A DNA stretch of 64,000 bases from Pseudomonadota bacterium (GTDB lineage Bacteria; Pseudomonadota; Gammaproteobacteria; Xanthomonadales; Xanthomonadaceae). Under the pieces are notes generated by a model. That model had not been told where the DNA came from. It did no database searches and saw only the letters and a list, made by a program, of their open reading frames with translations. The stretch covers positions 1 through 64,000 of the forward strand of contig JAEWBY010000008.1 of NCBI GenBank assembly GCA_023390905.1. The letters run 5' to 3'. A program made the position numbers and the translations under genes. Of the stretch, positions 42,830 to 52,217 are shown piece by piece; position 1 is the first letter of the stretch; each line of letters begins with the position of its first letter.

Positions 42830-44344
42830 TCACGGCTCCCATCCGTTGAAACTGGTGAAGGCGGGCGTCGGCTGGATCGCGTCCAGGCACTTGGCGTCGA
42901 GCGCCCTGGCGTCGGTGGATTCGATGAACTGGCCGACGAGCTTGGGCATGCAGCCCTGGCCGATGACGTTGTGGCCCTGGCCGCGCAGGACGAAATGGCG
43001 TCCGTTGCCCAGGCCCTTCAGCACGGCCTCGCCATAGGAGGGCGGGGTGACCGGATCGAGCTGGCCGGACATCAGCAGCGCCGGGACTTTCGACACCAGC
43101 GGCGCAGTGAAGTTGGCCGGGCGCGCGCCCTTGGGCCATGCGCCGCACGGCGTGAAGAACATCCGCGCCAGATCATCGCCCATGACGGTGCCGGCATCGG
43201 CCGGATCGGCGCGATAGCGATCCGCGTCCTCGGCGCAGATCACCGACATCTGCATGCCGCGCGACATCTGTCCGGAGACCTGCCCGTCCATGAACTGCGC
43301 CAGCGACATCAGCGGCGCGTAGCGGCCCTGATCGGCCTCGTCGATCACCAGGGGCAGCAGCGACATCGTGGCCGGCATGTACGAGAACGCATGGGTCAGG
43401 CTGGTGACCGTCGCGCCGGTGAGCCTGCGCTGCTTTTCCTCGCCGGTGGCCGGATCGCGATACGTCACCTGCACGGGCGCCTGCTGCAGACGGGCCTTCA
43501 GCGCCAGCAGCCGCGTGCGCAGATCGCCGCGGAAGCGCGCGCTGCACGCCCTGGATGCGGCGCACTCGCGCGATTGCAGCGCCAGGGCGTCGTCGAAGCG
43601 GCGCGCGAACTCGCCGCCGACGACCAGCGAATTCGGCGCCACGCCGTCGAGCACCAGTGAGCGCGTCTGTTGCGGGTGCGTGGCCGCGTACTGCTGCGCC
43701 ACGCGCGTGCCATAGGACACGCCGATGAGATTGATCGTCGGCGCCTCGATTGCCTTGCGCACGGCTTCCAGATCACGCACGGCGTCGGTGGTCGTGTAGA
43801 AGCGCAGATCCGCGTGCTTGGAAAGCGCATCGGCGCAGCGCCGCACTTCGGTGAGGATGGCCTCTTCGCTCATCGCTTCGACTTCTTCCACACCGGTTGC
43901 CTTGCCTTCGGCATCGGTGCAGACCAGCGGATTGGATTTGCCGGTGCCGCGCTGGTCGACAAGGATCAGGTGACGCTGGCGGCGCACGTCCTTCAGACCG
44001 GCATCGATGGTCACCGCGTGTTCGGTGGCGGCCTGCCCGGGACCGCCGGCCAGGAAGAACACCGGATCGGCGGTGGCGGCGCCTTCCTCGGTTGCCGGCA
44101 GCCAGGCGATGTTGAGCGCGATCTGCCGGCCCTGCGGCGCCTGCGGATTCTCGGGTACCTTCAAGGTCGTGCACTGCGCTTCGAGGTTGCCGCCGCCGAA
44201 CGGCGCATCGAGCGTACAGGGCTGGAACGTCAGCCGGCCCAGATGGCGTCCCGCGTGGGAAGCGTCCGGTGCGGCGGTCTGGCTGCAGGCACCGAGCGCG
44301 AGTGCACCGGTGAGGATCAGCAGCGTGCTGTGGATGTGTCGCAT
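42830..44344 (-). CDS. Alpha/beta hydrolase lipoprotein with TAP-like C-terminal domain
   Basis: The product has 504 residues. Lipobox ALGAC (about Cys20) places it in the envelope. The hydrolase core shows FFLAGGPGQAAT (oxyanion region), LVDQRGTGKSNPL and the nucleophile elbow GVSYGT. The C-terminal TAP-like part has LMSGQLDPVTPP (acid) and GQGHNVIGQGC (His). This is the tripeptidyl/proline iminopeptidase type of Streptomyces and actinobacterial relatives, known in Xanthomonads as secreted peptidases. Co-orientation with the NatAB-like exporter is suggestive. No promoter was recognised in the 184 bases upstream. Confidence 0.92.
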   Translation of the reverse strand: MRHIHSTLLILTGALALGACSQTAAPDASHAGRHLGRLTFQPCTLDAPFGGGNLEAQCTTLKVPENPQAPQGRQIALNIAWLPATEEGAATADPVFFLAGGPGQAATEHAVTIDAGLKDVRRQRHLILVDQRGTGKSNPLVCTDAEGKATGVEEVEAMSEEAILTEVRRCADALSKHADLRFYTTTDAVRDLEAVRKAIEAPTINLIGVSYGTRVAQQYAATHPQQTRSLVLDGVAPNSLVVGGEFARRFDDALALQSRECAASRACSARFRGDLRTRLLALKARLQQAPVQVTYRDPATGEEKQRRLTGATVTSLTHAFSYMPATMSLLPLVIDEADQGRYAPLMSLAQFMDGQVSGQMSRGMQMSVICAEDADRYRADPADAGTVMGDDLARMFFTPCGAWPKGARPANFTAPLVSKVPALLMSGQLDPVTPPSYGEAVLKGLGNGRHFVLRGQGHNVIGQGCMPKLVGQFIESTDARALDAKCLDAIQPTPAFTSFNGWEP

Positions 44345-44528
44345 GGGTGGGTTCCTGGTTGCGATGCTTGCAGGATGCCATGACGCACCGCGCGGCCGGA
44401 TGTGACCGAAGGGATGCCGATCGGATCGGGTTCGCCCCGGGCTGGCCGATCGGAGGGCAGCCGCGCCACCGGAGAACGATCGCCGGCACGCCCCCCATTG
44501 CGGCAGGGTGCGTGAAGACGCAGGCGGC

Positions 44529-45281
44529 TTATTTGCTGCTGACGTATTTCTCGCGGCGAATCTGCGCCATCGGCAGGCCGGCCCGCTTCAAGGACTCGGC
44601 GCAGGCATCGACCATGTCCGGGTTGCCGCACAGGTAGGCGATGTCGCCCGCGCCATCGGGCGCGAATTCGGTCAGGTGCTGCTGCACGTAGCCGTGCCGC
44701 ACGTCCGGATGCGGCGCATCAGGCAGTTCGCGCGAGAAGCACGGCACGAAGCGGAATTGCGGATGCTGCTCGGCGAAGGCGCGGAAGTCCTCGCCGTAAA
44801 GCAGTTCGCGCGGCGTGCGCGCGCCGAACAGCAGCACCACTTCGATATCGCGCTCGGCGATCTGCTGGGCCAGTTGCGGCAGCATCGAGCGATACGGCGT
44901 CACGCCGGTGCCGGTGGCGATCAGCAGGTAGCGCCGATTGCGGTCGCCGGGCATCAGGCAGAAACGGCCGTAGGGACCGCTCGCCTGGACATGGCCACCT
45001 TCGGCCAGTCCCTCGAACAGCGCCGTCGCCGCACCGCCCGGCACATAGCTCACGGCGATCTCGACCGCTTCCCCCGGGCCAAGCCGGTGATCGTGGATCG
45101 TCGCCAGCGAATAGCTGCGCTTGGTCGCCGTGCCATCGGCGTACTGGAAATGGATCTGGATGAACTGGCCCGGGATGAAGTCCAGCGGCTGCCCATCGTC
45201 ACGCAGGAACACATAGTGGCCGACGCTGGGCGCCAGCATGCGGCGCGCCACGAGCTTCAAGGGAAAATGGACAATGGCCAA
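44529..45281 (-). CDS. fpr: Ferredoxin/flavodoxin-NADP reductase
   Basis: The product has 250 residues. The FAD motif RSYSLA and the pyrophosphate-binding VSYVPGGAATALFEGL segment are followed by GPYGRF. The NADP domain has ATGTGVTPYRSML, LLFGAR and the late YLCGNPDMV, and the protein ends ...REKYVSSK. It is the bacterial Fpr-type enzyme that reduces ferredoxin or flavodoxin from NADPH, often under oxidative stress. It is divergent from the YadGH-like exporter across about 106 bases. Confidence 0.9.
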   Translation of the reverse strand: MAIVHFPLKLVARRMLAPSVGHYVFLRDDGQPLDFIPGQFIQIHFQYADGTATKRSYSLATIHDHRLGPGEAVEIAVSYVPGGAATALFEGLAEGGHVQASGPYGRFCLMPGDRNRRYLLIATGTGVTPYRSMLPQLAQQIAERDIEVVLLFGARTPRELLYGEDFRAFAEQHPQFRFVPCFSRELPDAPHPDVRHGYVQQHLTEFAPDGAGDIAYLCGNPDMVDACAESLKRAGLPMAQIRREKYVSSK

Positions 45282-45330
45282 GGCGCGGATCGTGGGATGC
45301 AGTGTGCCGGGTGCGGGCCGGCGGGGTGCC

Positions 45331-45336
45331 TATAAT
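45331..45336 (+). promoter_or_regulatory. Consensus -10 element before the YadG-like gene
   Basis: TATAAT at 45331-45336 lies 51 bases before the GTG start of the ATPase gene. The -35 is weak. Confidence 0.5.
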
Positions 45337-45387
45337 AAGCGCTCATGTCCCTCCGGGCGCCCATGCAAGGCGCCGCAAGGTTGATTC

Positions 45388-46350
45388 GTGTCCCCAGCCG
45401 TGACATCCGCGAGCGCGCCCGCGCTTTCCATTTCCGATCTCCGCAAGGTCTACGACAACGGCGTGCAGGCGCTCAAGGGCGTGTCGCTGCAGGTCGCGCC
45501 GGGCGATTTCTTCGCCCTGCTGGGCCCCAATGGCGCGGGCAAGTCCACGCTCATCGGCATCGTCAGTTCGCTGGTCAACAAGAGCGCGGGCGAGGTCGAA
45601 GTCTTCGGCGTGAACCTCTCGCGCCACCGTGATGATGCGCTGCGCCTGATCGGCCTCGTGCCGCAGGAGCTGAACTTCAACATGTTCGAGAAGCCGATCG
45701 ACATCCTGGTCAACTACGCCGGCTTCTATGGCGTGCCGCGTGCCGAAGCGCTGGTGCGCGCCGAAGAGGAACTGCGCCGTGCTCAGCTGTGGGACAAGGC
45801 GCACCTGATGAGCCGCACGCTGTCCGGCGGCATGAAGCGCCGGCTGATGATCGCCCGCGCGATGATGACGCGGCCGCGCCTGCTGATCCTCGACGAGCCC
45901 ACCGCGGGCGTGGACATCGAGATCCGCCGCGGCATGTGGAAGACGCTGAAGGACATCAACCTGGCCGGCACCACGATCATCCTCACCACGCACTACCTGG
46001 AAGAAGCCGAGAGCCTGTGCCGCAACCTGGCGATCATCGATCACGGGGTGATCGTCGAGCAGGGGCCGATGCGCGGGCTGCTGGCCAAGCTGGATGTCGA
46101 GGGCTTCCTGTTCGACATCGATGGCGAACTGCCGGCGCAGTTGCCGGTCATCGAAGGCACCACGCTGATCGCCACCGATGCGCACACGCTGGATCTGGAC
46201 ATGCCGCGCGCGATGGATCTCAACCGCGTGTTCGCCGCGCTCAACGAGGCCGGCATCCGCGTGCGTTCGATGCGCACCAAGAGCAACCGCCTGGAGGAAC
46301 TGTTCGTGCGATTGACCGGCAATGGCGAAGGCAAGGAGCAGGCGGCATGA
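45388..46350 (+). CDS. ABC transporter ATP-binding protein, YadG-like
   Basis: The product has 320 residues. The nucleotide-binding domain has Walker A LLGPNGAGKSTLIGI, signature LSGGMKRRLMIARAM and Walker B LLILDEPTAGVD. It is followed by a roughly 90-residue C-terminal regulatory extension. The start is GTG at 45388, with AAGG seven bases upstream; no ATG fits. The stop overlaps the permease start (ATGA). It belongs to the YadG branch of ABC-2 exporters with unknown substrate. Confidence 0.93.
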   Translation: MSPAVTSASAPALSISDLRKVYDNGVQALKGVSLQVAPGDFFALLGPNGAGKSTLIGIVSSLVNKSAGEVEVFGVNLSRHRDDALRLIGLVPQELNFNMFEKPIDILVNYAGFYGVPRAEALVRAEEELRRAQLWDKAHLMSRTLSGGMKRRLMIARAMMTRPRLLILDEPTAGVDIEIRRGMWKTLKDINLAGTTIILTTHYLEEAESLCRNLAIIDHGVIVEQGPMRGLLAKLDVEGFLFDIDGELPAQLPVIEGTTLIATDAHTLDLDMPRAMDLNRVFAALNEAGIRVRSMRTKSNRLEELFVRLTGNGEGKEQAA

Positions 46351-47141
46351 GCGATCCGGCCGAACTGACCGTACCGCAGCGCAACCTGATCGCCTTCGGC
46401 ACGATCGTGCGCCGCGAAGTGGCGCGCATCCTGCGCATCTGGGGCCAGACGCTGGTGCCGCCGGCGATCACGATGACGCTGTACTTCCTGATCTTCGGCG
46501 GGCTCATCGGCTCGCAGATCCGCGACATGGGCGGCTACAGCTACATGGAGTTCATCGTGCCCGGACTGGTCATGATGAGCGTGATCCAGAACAGCTACGG
46601 CAATATTTCCTCCAGTTTCTTCGGCGCCAAGTTCGGCCGCCACATCGAGGAACTGCTGGTCAGCCCGATGCCGAACTGGGTGATCCTGTGGGGCTACGTG
46701 TGCGGAGCGGTGCTGCGCGGATTGATGGTCGGCGTGATCGTGCTGGGCATCGCGCTGTTCTTCACGCCGGTGAAGGTGCCGCATCCGCTGGTCACGCTGA
46801 GCACGGTGCTGCTGGGCGCGACGATCTTCTCGCTGGCCGGTTTCATCAACGCGGTGTACGCGAAGAAATTCGACGACGTGGCGATCGTGCCGACCTTCAT
46901 CCTCACCCCACTGACCTATCTGGGCGGCGTGTTCTATTCGGTGAAGCTGCTGCCGCCGTGGGCCGAGGCGGCCACGCATGCCAATCCGATCTTCTACATG
47001 GTCAATGCATTCCGTTACGGCCTGCTCGGCAGCAGCGACGTACCGCTGTGGGTGGCGTACACGCTGATGCTGGCGTTCGTGCTGGGGCTGAGCGTGCTGG
47101 CGCTGTGGCTGCTCAAGCGCGGCGTCGGCCTGCGGAGCTGA
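46347..47141 (+). CDS. ABC transporter permease, YadH-like (ABC-2)
   Basis: The product has 264 residues with six hydrophobic helices. The central GGYSYMEFIVPGLVMMSVIQ and the FGRHIEELLVSPMP motif are typical of ABC-2 exporters. It overlaps the ATPase by ATGA and is followed 7 bases later by panE, so all three genes may be co-transcribed. In E. coli yadGH also lies near pantothenate genes, a possibly conserved association. Confidence 0.93.
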   Translation: MSDPAELTVPQRNLIAFGTIVRREVARILRIWGQTLVPPAITMTLYFLIFGGLIGSQIRDMGGYSYMEFIVPGLVMMSVIQNSYGNISSSFFGAKFGRHIEELLVSPMPNWVILWGYVCGAVLRGLMVGVIVLGIALFFTPVKVPHPLVTLSTVLLGATIFSLAGFINAVYAKKFDDVAIVPTFILTPLTYLGGVFYSVKLLPPWAEAATHANPIFYMVNAFRYGLLGSSDVPLWVAYTLMLAFVLGLSVLALWLLKRGVGLRS

Positions 47142-47148
47142 TCGCGCC

Positions 47149-48072
47149 GTGCGCATCCTGATCCTCGGCGCGGGCGGCACCGGCGGCTATTTCGGCGGAA
47201 GGCTCGCCCAGTCCGGCGCCGATGTCAGCTTCCTGGTGCGCCCCGCGCGGCAGGACACATTGCAACGCGACGGTCTGCGCATCCGCAGTCCACTCGGCGA
47301 TGCGGATCTGGCGATCCGCACGATCACGGCCGAAGCACTCGCGACGCAACCGCAGGCCTTCGATCTCGTCGTGCTCAGCTGCAAGGCCTACGATCTGGAC
47401 AGCGCCATCGAGGCGATCGCACCTGCCGTCGACGCGGGCGCGGAGGTGCTGCCGATCCTCAACGGCCTGCGTCATTACGCGGCGCTCGATGCGCGATTCG
47501 GTCGTGAACGCGTGATTGGCGGTTTGTGTTTCATCAGCACCACGCAGGGCCCGCAGGGCGAGATCCTGCATCTGGGCAAACCGGCGTCCATGACCTTCGG
47601 CGAACGCGAGGGCGGTACGCCGCGCGCGGCGCTGCGCGCATTCGCCGAAGCCTGCGCGGGCGCGGGCATCGATCACCTGCTCACGCCGCACATCGCGCAG
47701 GAACAGTGGATCAAGTACAGCTTCCTCACCGCGCTGGCGGCGGGTACCTGCCTGATGCGAGGAAGCGTCGGCCAGATCGTGGCCACCGAAGGCGGTGCAG
47801 CCTTCATGCGCGCGCTGCATGCCGAATGCCTGTCGGTGGCCGCGGCCGAAGGCCAGCCGGTGCCCTCCGATGCGCAGTCGCGTGCGCTGGCCACGCTGGT
47901 GCAGGCCGGCTCGGATCTGAAAGCGTCGATGCTGCGTGACCTCGAAGCCGGGTTGCGCGTGGAAGCCGCGCACATCGTCGGCGACATGGTCGAGCGTGCG
48001 CAGCGTGCGGGTATTGCCACCCCATTGTTGGCGGCCGCGTGGTCGCACCTGCAGGTCTACGACCGCCGTTGA
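47149..48072 (+). CDS. panE: 2-Dehydropantoate 2-reductase (ketopantoate reductase family)
   Basis: The product has 307 residues. The N-terminal Rossmann motif GAGGTGGYFGG (about 7-17) binds NADPH. The catalytic-domain residues include the Lys in VLSCKAYDLD, the Asn in PILNGLRH and the second Lys in QEQWIKYSFL. It reduces ketopantoate in coenzyme A synthesis; some family members act on other keto acids, so the assignment is by family. GTG at 47149 is the start, with GGAG about 10 bases upstream. Confidence 0.88.
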   Translation: MRILILGAGGTGGYFGGRLAQSGADVSFLVRPARQDTLQRDGLRIRSPLGDADLAIRTITAEALATQPQAFDLVVLSCKAYDLDSAIEAIAPAVDAGAEVLPILNGLRHYAALDARFGRERVIGGLCFISTTQGPQGEILHLGKPASMTFGEREGGTPRAALRAFAEACAGAGIDHLLTPHIAQEQWIKYSFLTALAAGTCLMRGSVGQIVATEGGAAFMRALHAECLSVAAAEGQPVPSDAQSRALATLVQAGSDLKASMLRDLEAGLRVEAAHIVGDMVERAQRAGIATPLLAAAWSHLQVYDRR

Positions 48073-48239
48073 TGCGGTTTGCGCGTCCGCCCGGCGCGGC
48101 GCGCATTTCGGATGATTCCTATGGCAGCGCCGAAGCCGGCCTGCCGATAGTGCGGCCGGGATCGCCATCTCCGCGAGTGATGCCCGCGCGCAGCGTGCAC
48201 GCGGGTGATCACCGCGAACCGTCCGCACAGGAATCCTCC

Positions 48240-48743
48240 ATGTCCATCGCAAAGAACTTCGCCCCGCTGATGCTCGGACTGCTGGCGGCAGCCACCGCCG
48301 CGCATGCCGACGTGTTGCCGCCGGGTCCGCCGCCGCCTTCCATCGAAATCGGAAAAACCTACGAAGGTCGGGTACGCGTCACCGACGCGCCGGACTTGAG
48401 CGGCGGCGGCACCCAGCAGGACTTCCGCATCCAGTTGAATGCGGGCGACACCATCAAGATAGAGGGCCAATCGCAGGACTTCGATATCGCCGTGGCCGTC
48501 TATGACGCGCAGGAGCGGCTCGATCTCGACGACGACGGCGGCGAGGACACCAACGCGCGCATGATCGTGCGCGCCAACACATCAGGCCCGCATACGGTGC
48601 GGGTGATGAATCCGTGGGTGGACCGCATGGGCGAGGGCCGCTACACCCTTGCGATCACGCGTGCCACCGCCGAAGAAGCGCGCGAGCTGGAACGCGATGA
48701 CGGAGATGGCTGCGGCTGCGGCCATCATCACCACGACGATTGA
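48240..48743 (+). CDS. Exported PPC-like domain protein with Cys/His/Asp tail
   Basis: The product has 167 residues. A signal peptide is cleaved near AAHA (about 23). A beta-rich domain (about 33-145) has the VRV, FRIQLNAGDTIKIEG and RVMNPW elements of pre-peptidase C-terminal (PPC)-like folds. The C-terminus is CGCGHHHHDD, an apparent metal-binding tail after an acidic linker. No protease is attached. It is downstream of panE by 167 bases and converges on tatD with a 9-base gap. Confidence 0.75.
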   Translation: MSIAKNFAPLMLGLLAAATAAHADVLPPGPPPPSIEIGKTYEGRVRVTDAPDLSGGGTQQDFRIQLNAGDTIKIEGQSQDFDIAVAVYDAQERLDLDDDGGEDTNARMIVRANTSGPHTVRVMNPWVDRMGEGRYTLAITRATAEEARELERDDGDGCGCGHHHHDD

Positions 48744-48752
48744 CCCTGCACC

Positions 48753-49544
48753 TCAGCCGGGCAACCTGAAAAACGCGGTGGCGGTGGCGGTGGTCGCCGC
48801 CGCCGTGGCTTCCACGGTTTCACCCCGATCGCGCGCCAGTTCCTCGACGATGTGCGCCAGGTACATCGGCTCGTTGCGGCGGTGCGAAGGTTGTGGCTTC
48901 ACCGTCCGGGGCAGCAAATAGGGCGCGTCGGTCTCGATCATCAGCCGTTCGGCGGGAATGTGCCGCACCAGTTCGCGCAGGTGCAGGCCGCGCCGCTCGT
49001 CGCACAGCCAGCCGGTGATGCCGATGTGCCAGTCCTGATCGAGATAGTCGAACAGTTCCTCGCGCGTGCCGGTGAAGCAGTGCACCACCGCCGGACCCAG
49101 CCGGCCGTCGAAGTTCTTCATCATCGCCATGAAGTCCGCATGCGCATCGCGCTGGTGCAGGAACAGCGGCTTGCCGTTCTCGCTGGCGATCTGCAACTGG
49201 CGTTCGAACGCGCGTCGCTGCGCCGGGCGCGGCGAGAAATCGCGGAAGTAGTCCAGACCGCATTCGCCCACGGCGACCACTTCCGCATGCGCGTGCAGGG
49301 CGCGCATTTCGGCATCGCACTCGTCGGTGTACTCGATCGCATGATGCGGATGCACGCCGGCGGTGGCGAACAGTTCGCCCGGATGCTGCCGGGCCAGCGC
49401 GAGCGCCAAGGGCGAATGCGCGCGGCTCGCACCGGTGATGATCATCCGCGTGACGCCGTGTTCGCGCGCGCGCTGGAGCACGGCCTGGCGATCGTGATCG
49501 AAGCTTTCGTGGGTGAGGTTGGCGCCGATATCGATCAGGGACAT
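48753..49544 (-). CDS. tatD: TatD-family metal-dependent hydrolase (DNase)
   Basis: The 263-residue TIM-barrel enzyme has a two-metal site. DIGANLTHESF gives an N-terminal ligand variant of the usual DxHxH. Others are GVHPHH, AVGECGLDYFR (metal-ligand Glu), the HQRDAH segment, HCFTGTREE and the ETDAPYLLPR ligand Asp. It resembles E. coli TatD rather than YcfH, including ITGWLCDERRG and RRNEP. TatD is a 3'-5' exonuclease. The start at 49544 matches relatives. It is divergent from hrpB. Confidence 0.92.
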   Translation of the reverse strand: MSLIDIGANLTHESFDHDRQAVLQRAREHGVTRMIITGASRAHSPLALALARQHPGELFATAGVHPHHAIEYTDECDAEMRALHAHAEVVAVGECGLDYFRDFSPRPAQRRAFERQLQIASENGKPLFLHQRDAHADFMAMMKNFDGRLGPAVVHCFTGTREELFDYLDQDWHIGITGWLCDERRGLHLRELVRHIPAERLMIETDAPYLLPRTVKPQPSHRRNEPMYLAHIVEELARDRGETVEATAAATTATATAFFRLPG

Positions 49545-49608
49545 GGAACGGGCAGGGCAATCGCGGACGCGCATTGTAGGCCACCGCGCCATCGCGGCAT
49601 TCACCCAC

Positions 49609-49614
49609 TATCCT
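49609..49614 (+). promoter_or_regulatory. -10-like hexamer six bases before ATG (possible leaderless start)
   Basis: TATCCT is followed by TGAGCG and the hrpB ATG at 49621. No ribosome binding site is visible. Confidence 0.4.
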
Positions 49615-49620
49615 TGAGCG

Positions 49621-52119
49621 ATGCCCGCTCCCGAATTTCCCATCGCCAGCCTGCTGCCCGCCATCCGTGCCAGCCTAGCCACGCATCCGCGCCTGGTACT
49701 GGAAGCGCCGCCCGGCGCCGGCAAGACCACGCAGGTGCCGCTGGCGCTGCTCGATGAGCCGTGGGCCGCGGGCGGCCGCCTGCTGATGCTGGAACCGCGA
49801 CGCGTCGCGGCGCGGGCGGCGGCCGGTTTCATGGCGCGGCAACGGGGCGAGGCGGTCGGCGAAACCGTCGGCTACCGCATCCGTTTCGAGAACAAGGTTT
49901 CAGCGCGCACGCGCATCGAAGTGGTCACCGAAGGCATCCTCACGCGGATGATCCAGGACGACCCGCTGCTCGATGGCGTGGCCGCGATCCTGTTCGATGA
50001 ATTCCATGAGCGACACCTGGCCGCCGATCTCGGGTTGGCGCTCGCACTCGATGTTCAGTCGCAACTGCGCGAGGATCTCCGGCTGGTGGTGATGTCGGCC
50101 ACGCTGGATGGCGAGCGGCTTGCACGCTTTCTCGATGCGCCGCGACTGAGCAGCGAAGGGCGCAGTCATCCGGTCGAGGTCGCGCACCATCCCGCCCGCC
50201 GCGATGAAAGCCTGGAGGCGCAGACGCGCCGCGCGATCGAACACGCGATCGCCGAGCACGAGGGCGACGTGCTGGTCTTCCTGCCGGGCCAGCGCGAGAT
50301 CCAGCGCCTGCAGGATCAGCTCGCGCATTCGGCCGCGCTGGCTTCGGCGCATCCACCGATCGAAGTGCTCGCACTGCATGGCGAACTGCCGGTCGAGCAG
50401 CAGGCGCGCGTGCTGCAACCGGATCCCCAGGGACATCGCCGCATCGTGCTGGCGACCAACGTGGCCGAGTCGTCGGTCACGCTGCCCGGCGTGCGCGTGG
50501 TGATCGACAGCGGACTGGCGCGCGAGCCGCGTTACGATCCCAACAGCGGTTTCGCGCGACTGGATGTGGTGACGATCGCGCAGGCCTCGGCCGATCAGCG
50601 CGCCGGTCGCGCCGGTCGCGTGGCCCAAGGCTGGGCGTACCGGCTGTGGCCGCAATCGCAACGTCTCGAACCGCAGCGCCGGCCCGAGATCAGCCAGGTG
50701 GAACTGGCGACGCTCGCGCTCGAACTGGCCGCCTGGGGCAGTGACCAGCTTCGCTTCGTCGATGCGCCGCCACCGGGCGCGCTGGCGGCCGCACGCGAAC
50801 TGCTGCATCGCCTCGGTGCGCTGGAGGGGAGCGCGATCACGCCGCTCGGCCAACGCATGCTCGCGCTCGGCACGCATCCGCGACTGGCGGCGATGCTGCT
50901 GACTGCGCCCGCGGGACCGATGCGTGCACTGGCCGGCGATCTGGCGGCCTTGATCGAAGCGCGCGATCCCCTGCGCAGCGGCGGCGATGCGCTGGCCGCA
51001 CGCTGGCGCGCATTGGCGGCCTCGCGCACCGGCCGCGCGCCGGCCGATGCCAATCGCTCCGGGCTTTCGGCGATCGATGCGGCCGCCAAGCAGTGGCGGC
51101 GCAGGTTGCGTGAGGATGCGACGCCGCCCCAAGACGCCGAAGCCCACGTGATCGGCGATCTGCTCACCCACGCATGGCCGGATCGCATCGCATCCCGGCA
51201 CCCGCAGGATCCGCGTCGCTATGTGCTGGCCAACGGACGCATGGCGCGGTTGTTCGATGACAGCGCGCTGTTCGGTGAACCCTGGATCGTCATCAGCGAC
51301 TTGCGGCATGAAGCCAAGGACGCACTGATCCAGCGTGGCGCACCGGTGGATGAAGCCTTCCTGCGTCGCGAGTTCGCCGATCGCTTCGTCAGCGAGGACG
51401 CCGTCCACTGGGATGCCGATCGCCGCATGCTGATCGCGCGGCGCGAATCGCGCTTTGACGGCATCGTGCTGGAATCGCGTGCGGCCGGCCGCGTGGATCC
51501 GGCGCTGGCCGCGCCGGCGCTGACACGTGCGGTGCGCGAACTGGGACTCGACGCACTGCGCTGGAGCGAATCGCTGCGCCAATGGCGCGAGCGCGTACGC
51601 TGCCTGCGTGACTGGATGCCGGAACTGGGGTTGCCGGATCTTTCGGATGAAGCATTGCTCGCGTCACTGGAAGACTGGCTCACGCCGGCGTTCCAGAACC
51701 GCACGCGGCTGGATGCGCTCGATGAGGATACGTTGGCCGAGGCGTTGAAGTCGCCGCTGGACTGGCCGCTGCGCCAGCGCATCGATCAACTCGCGCCGTT
51801 GCGCATCACCGTGCCGTCGGGAATGGAACGTCGCATCGAGTACGCACACGGGCAGCCGCCGGTGCTCGCGGTGAAATTGCAGGAGTTGTTCGGCCTGGCC
51901 GAGACACCGCGCATCGCCGACGGGCGCGTGCCGTTGACGCTGCACCTGCTCTCGCCCGGCGGACGGCCGTTGCAGGTCACGCAGGATCTGCGCGGCTTCT
52001 GGGAACGCACCTATCCGGAGGTGAAGAAAGAGATGAAGGGCCGCTACCCCAAGCATCCTTGGCCGGACGATCCCTGGACCGCGCGCGCCACCCATCGCGC
52101 CAAGCCCCGCGGCGGCTGA
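49621..52119 (+). CDS. hrpB: ATP-dependent helicase HrpB
   Basis: This 832-residue DEAH-box helicase has motif I APPGAGKTTQ, Ia LEPRRVAARAAA, II FDEFHERH (a DEFH variant typical of HrpB) and III MSATLDGERL. Motif VI is QRAGRAGRVAQG. HA2 and the HrpB-specific C-terminal domain follow, ending in the EVKKEMKGRYPKHPWPDDP segment. Its cellular role in most bacteria is unclear. Length fits full-size HrpB. A -10-like hexamer sits six bases before the ATG with no ribosome binding site. Confidence 0.96.
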   Translation: MPAPEFPIASLLPAIRASLATHPRLVLEAPPGAGKTTQVPLALLDEPWAAGGRLLMLEPRRVAARAAAGFMARQRGEAVGETVGYRIRFENKVSARTRIEVVTEGILTRMIQDDPLLDGVAAILFDEFHERHLAADLGLALALDVQSQLREDLRLVVMSATLDGERLARFLDAPRLSSEGRSHPVEVAHHPARRDESLEAQTRRAIEHAIAEHEGDVLVFLPGQREIQRLQDQLAHSAALASAHPPIEVLALHGELPVEQQARVLQPDPQGHRRIVLATNVAESSVTLPGVRVVIDSGLAREPRYDPNSGFARLDVVTIAQASADQRAGRAGRVAQGWAYRLWPQSQRLEPQRRPEISQVELATLALELAAWGSDQLRFVDAPPPGALAAARELLHRLGALEGSAITPLGQRMLALGTHPRLAAMLLTAPAGPMRALAGDLAALIEARDPLRSGGDALAARWRALAASRTGRAPADANRSGLSAIDAAAKQWRRRLREDATPPQDAEAHVIGDLLTHAWPDRIASRHPQDPRRYVLANGRMARLFDDSALFGEPWIVISDLRHEAKDALIQRGAPVDEAFLRREFADRFVSEDAVHWDADRRMLIARRESRFDGIVLESRAAGRVDPALAAPALTRAVRELGLDALRWSESLRQWRERVRCLRDWMPELGLPDLSDEALLASLEDWLTPAFQNRTRLDALDEDTLAEALKSPLDWPLRQRIDQLAPLRITVPSGMERRIEYAHGQPPVLAVKLQELFGLAETPRIADGRVPLTLHLLSPGGRPLQVTQDLRGFWERTYPEVKKEMKGRYPKHPWPDDPWTARATHRAKPRGG

Positions 52120-52217
52120 AGCGCATTCAGCTACAGGTCGGTTGCGGCGGCCGGCCCTTACGCGGTGTGAACATCCGCGGCGGGACACTGGCCCGGTCAT
52201 CTCCACAGGACAAGACG

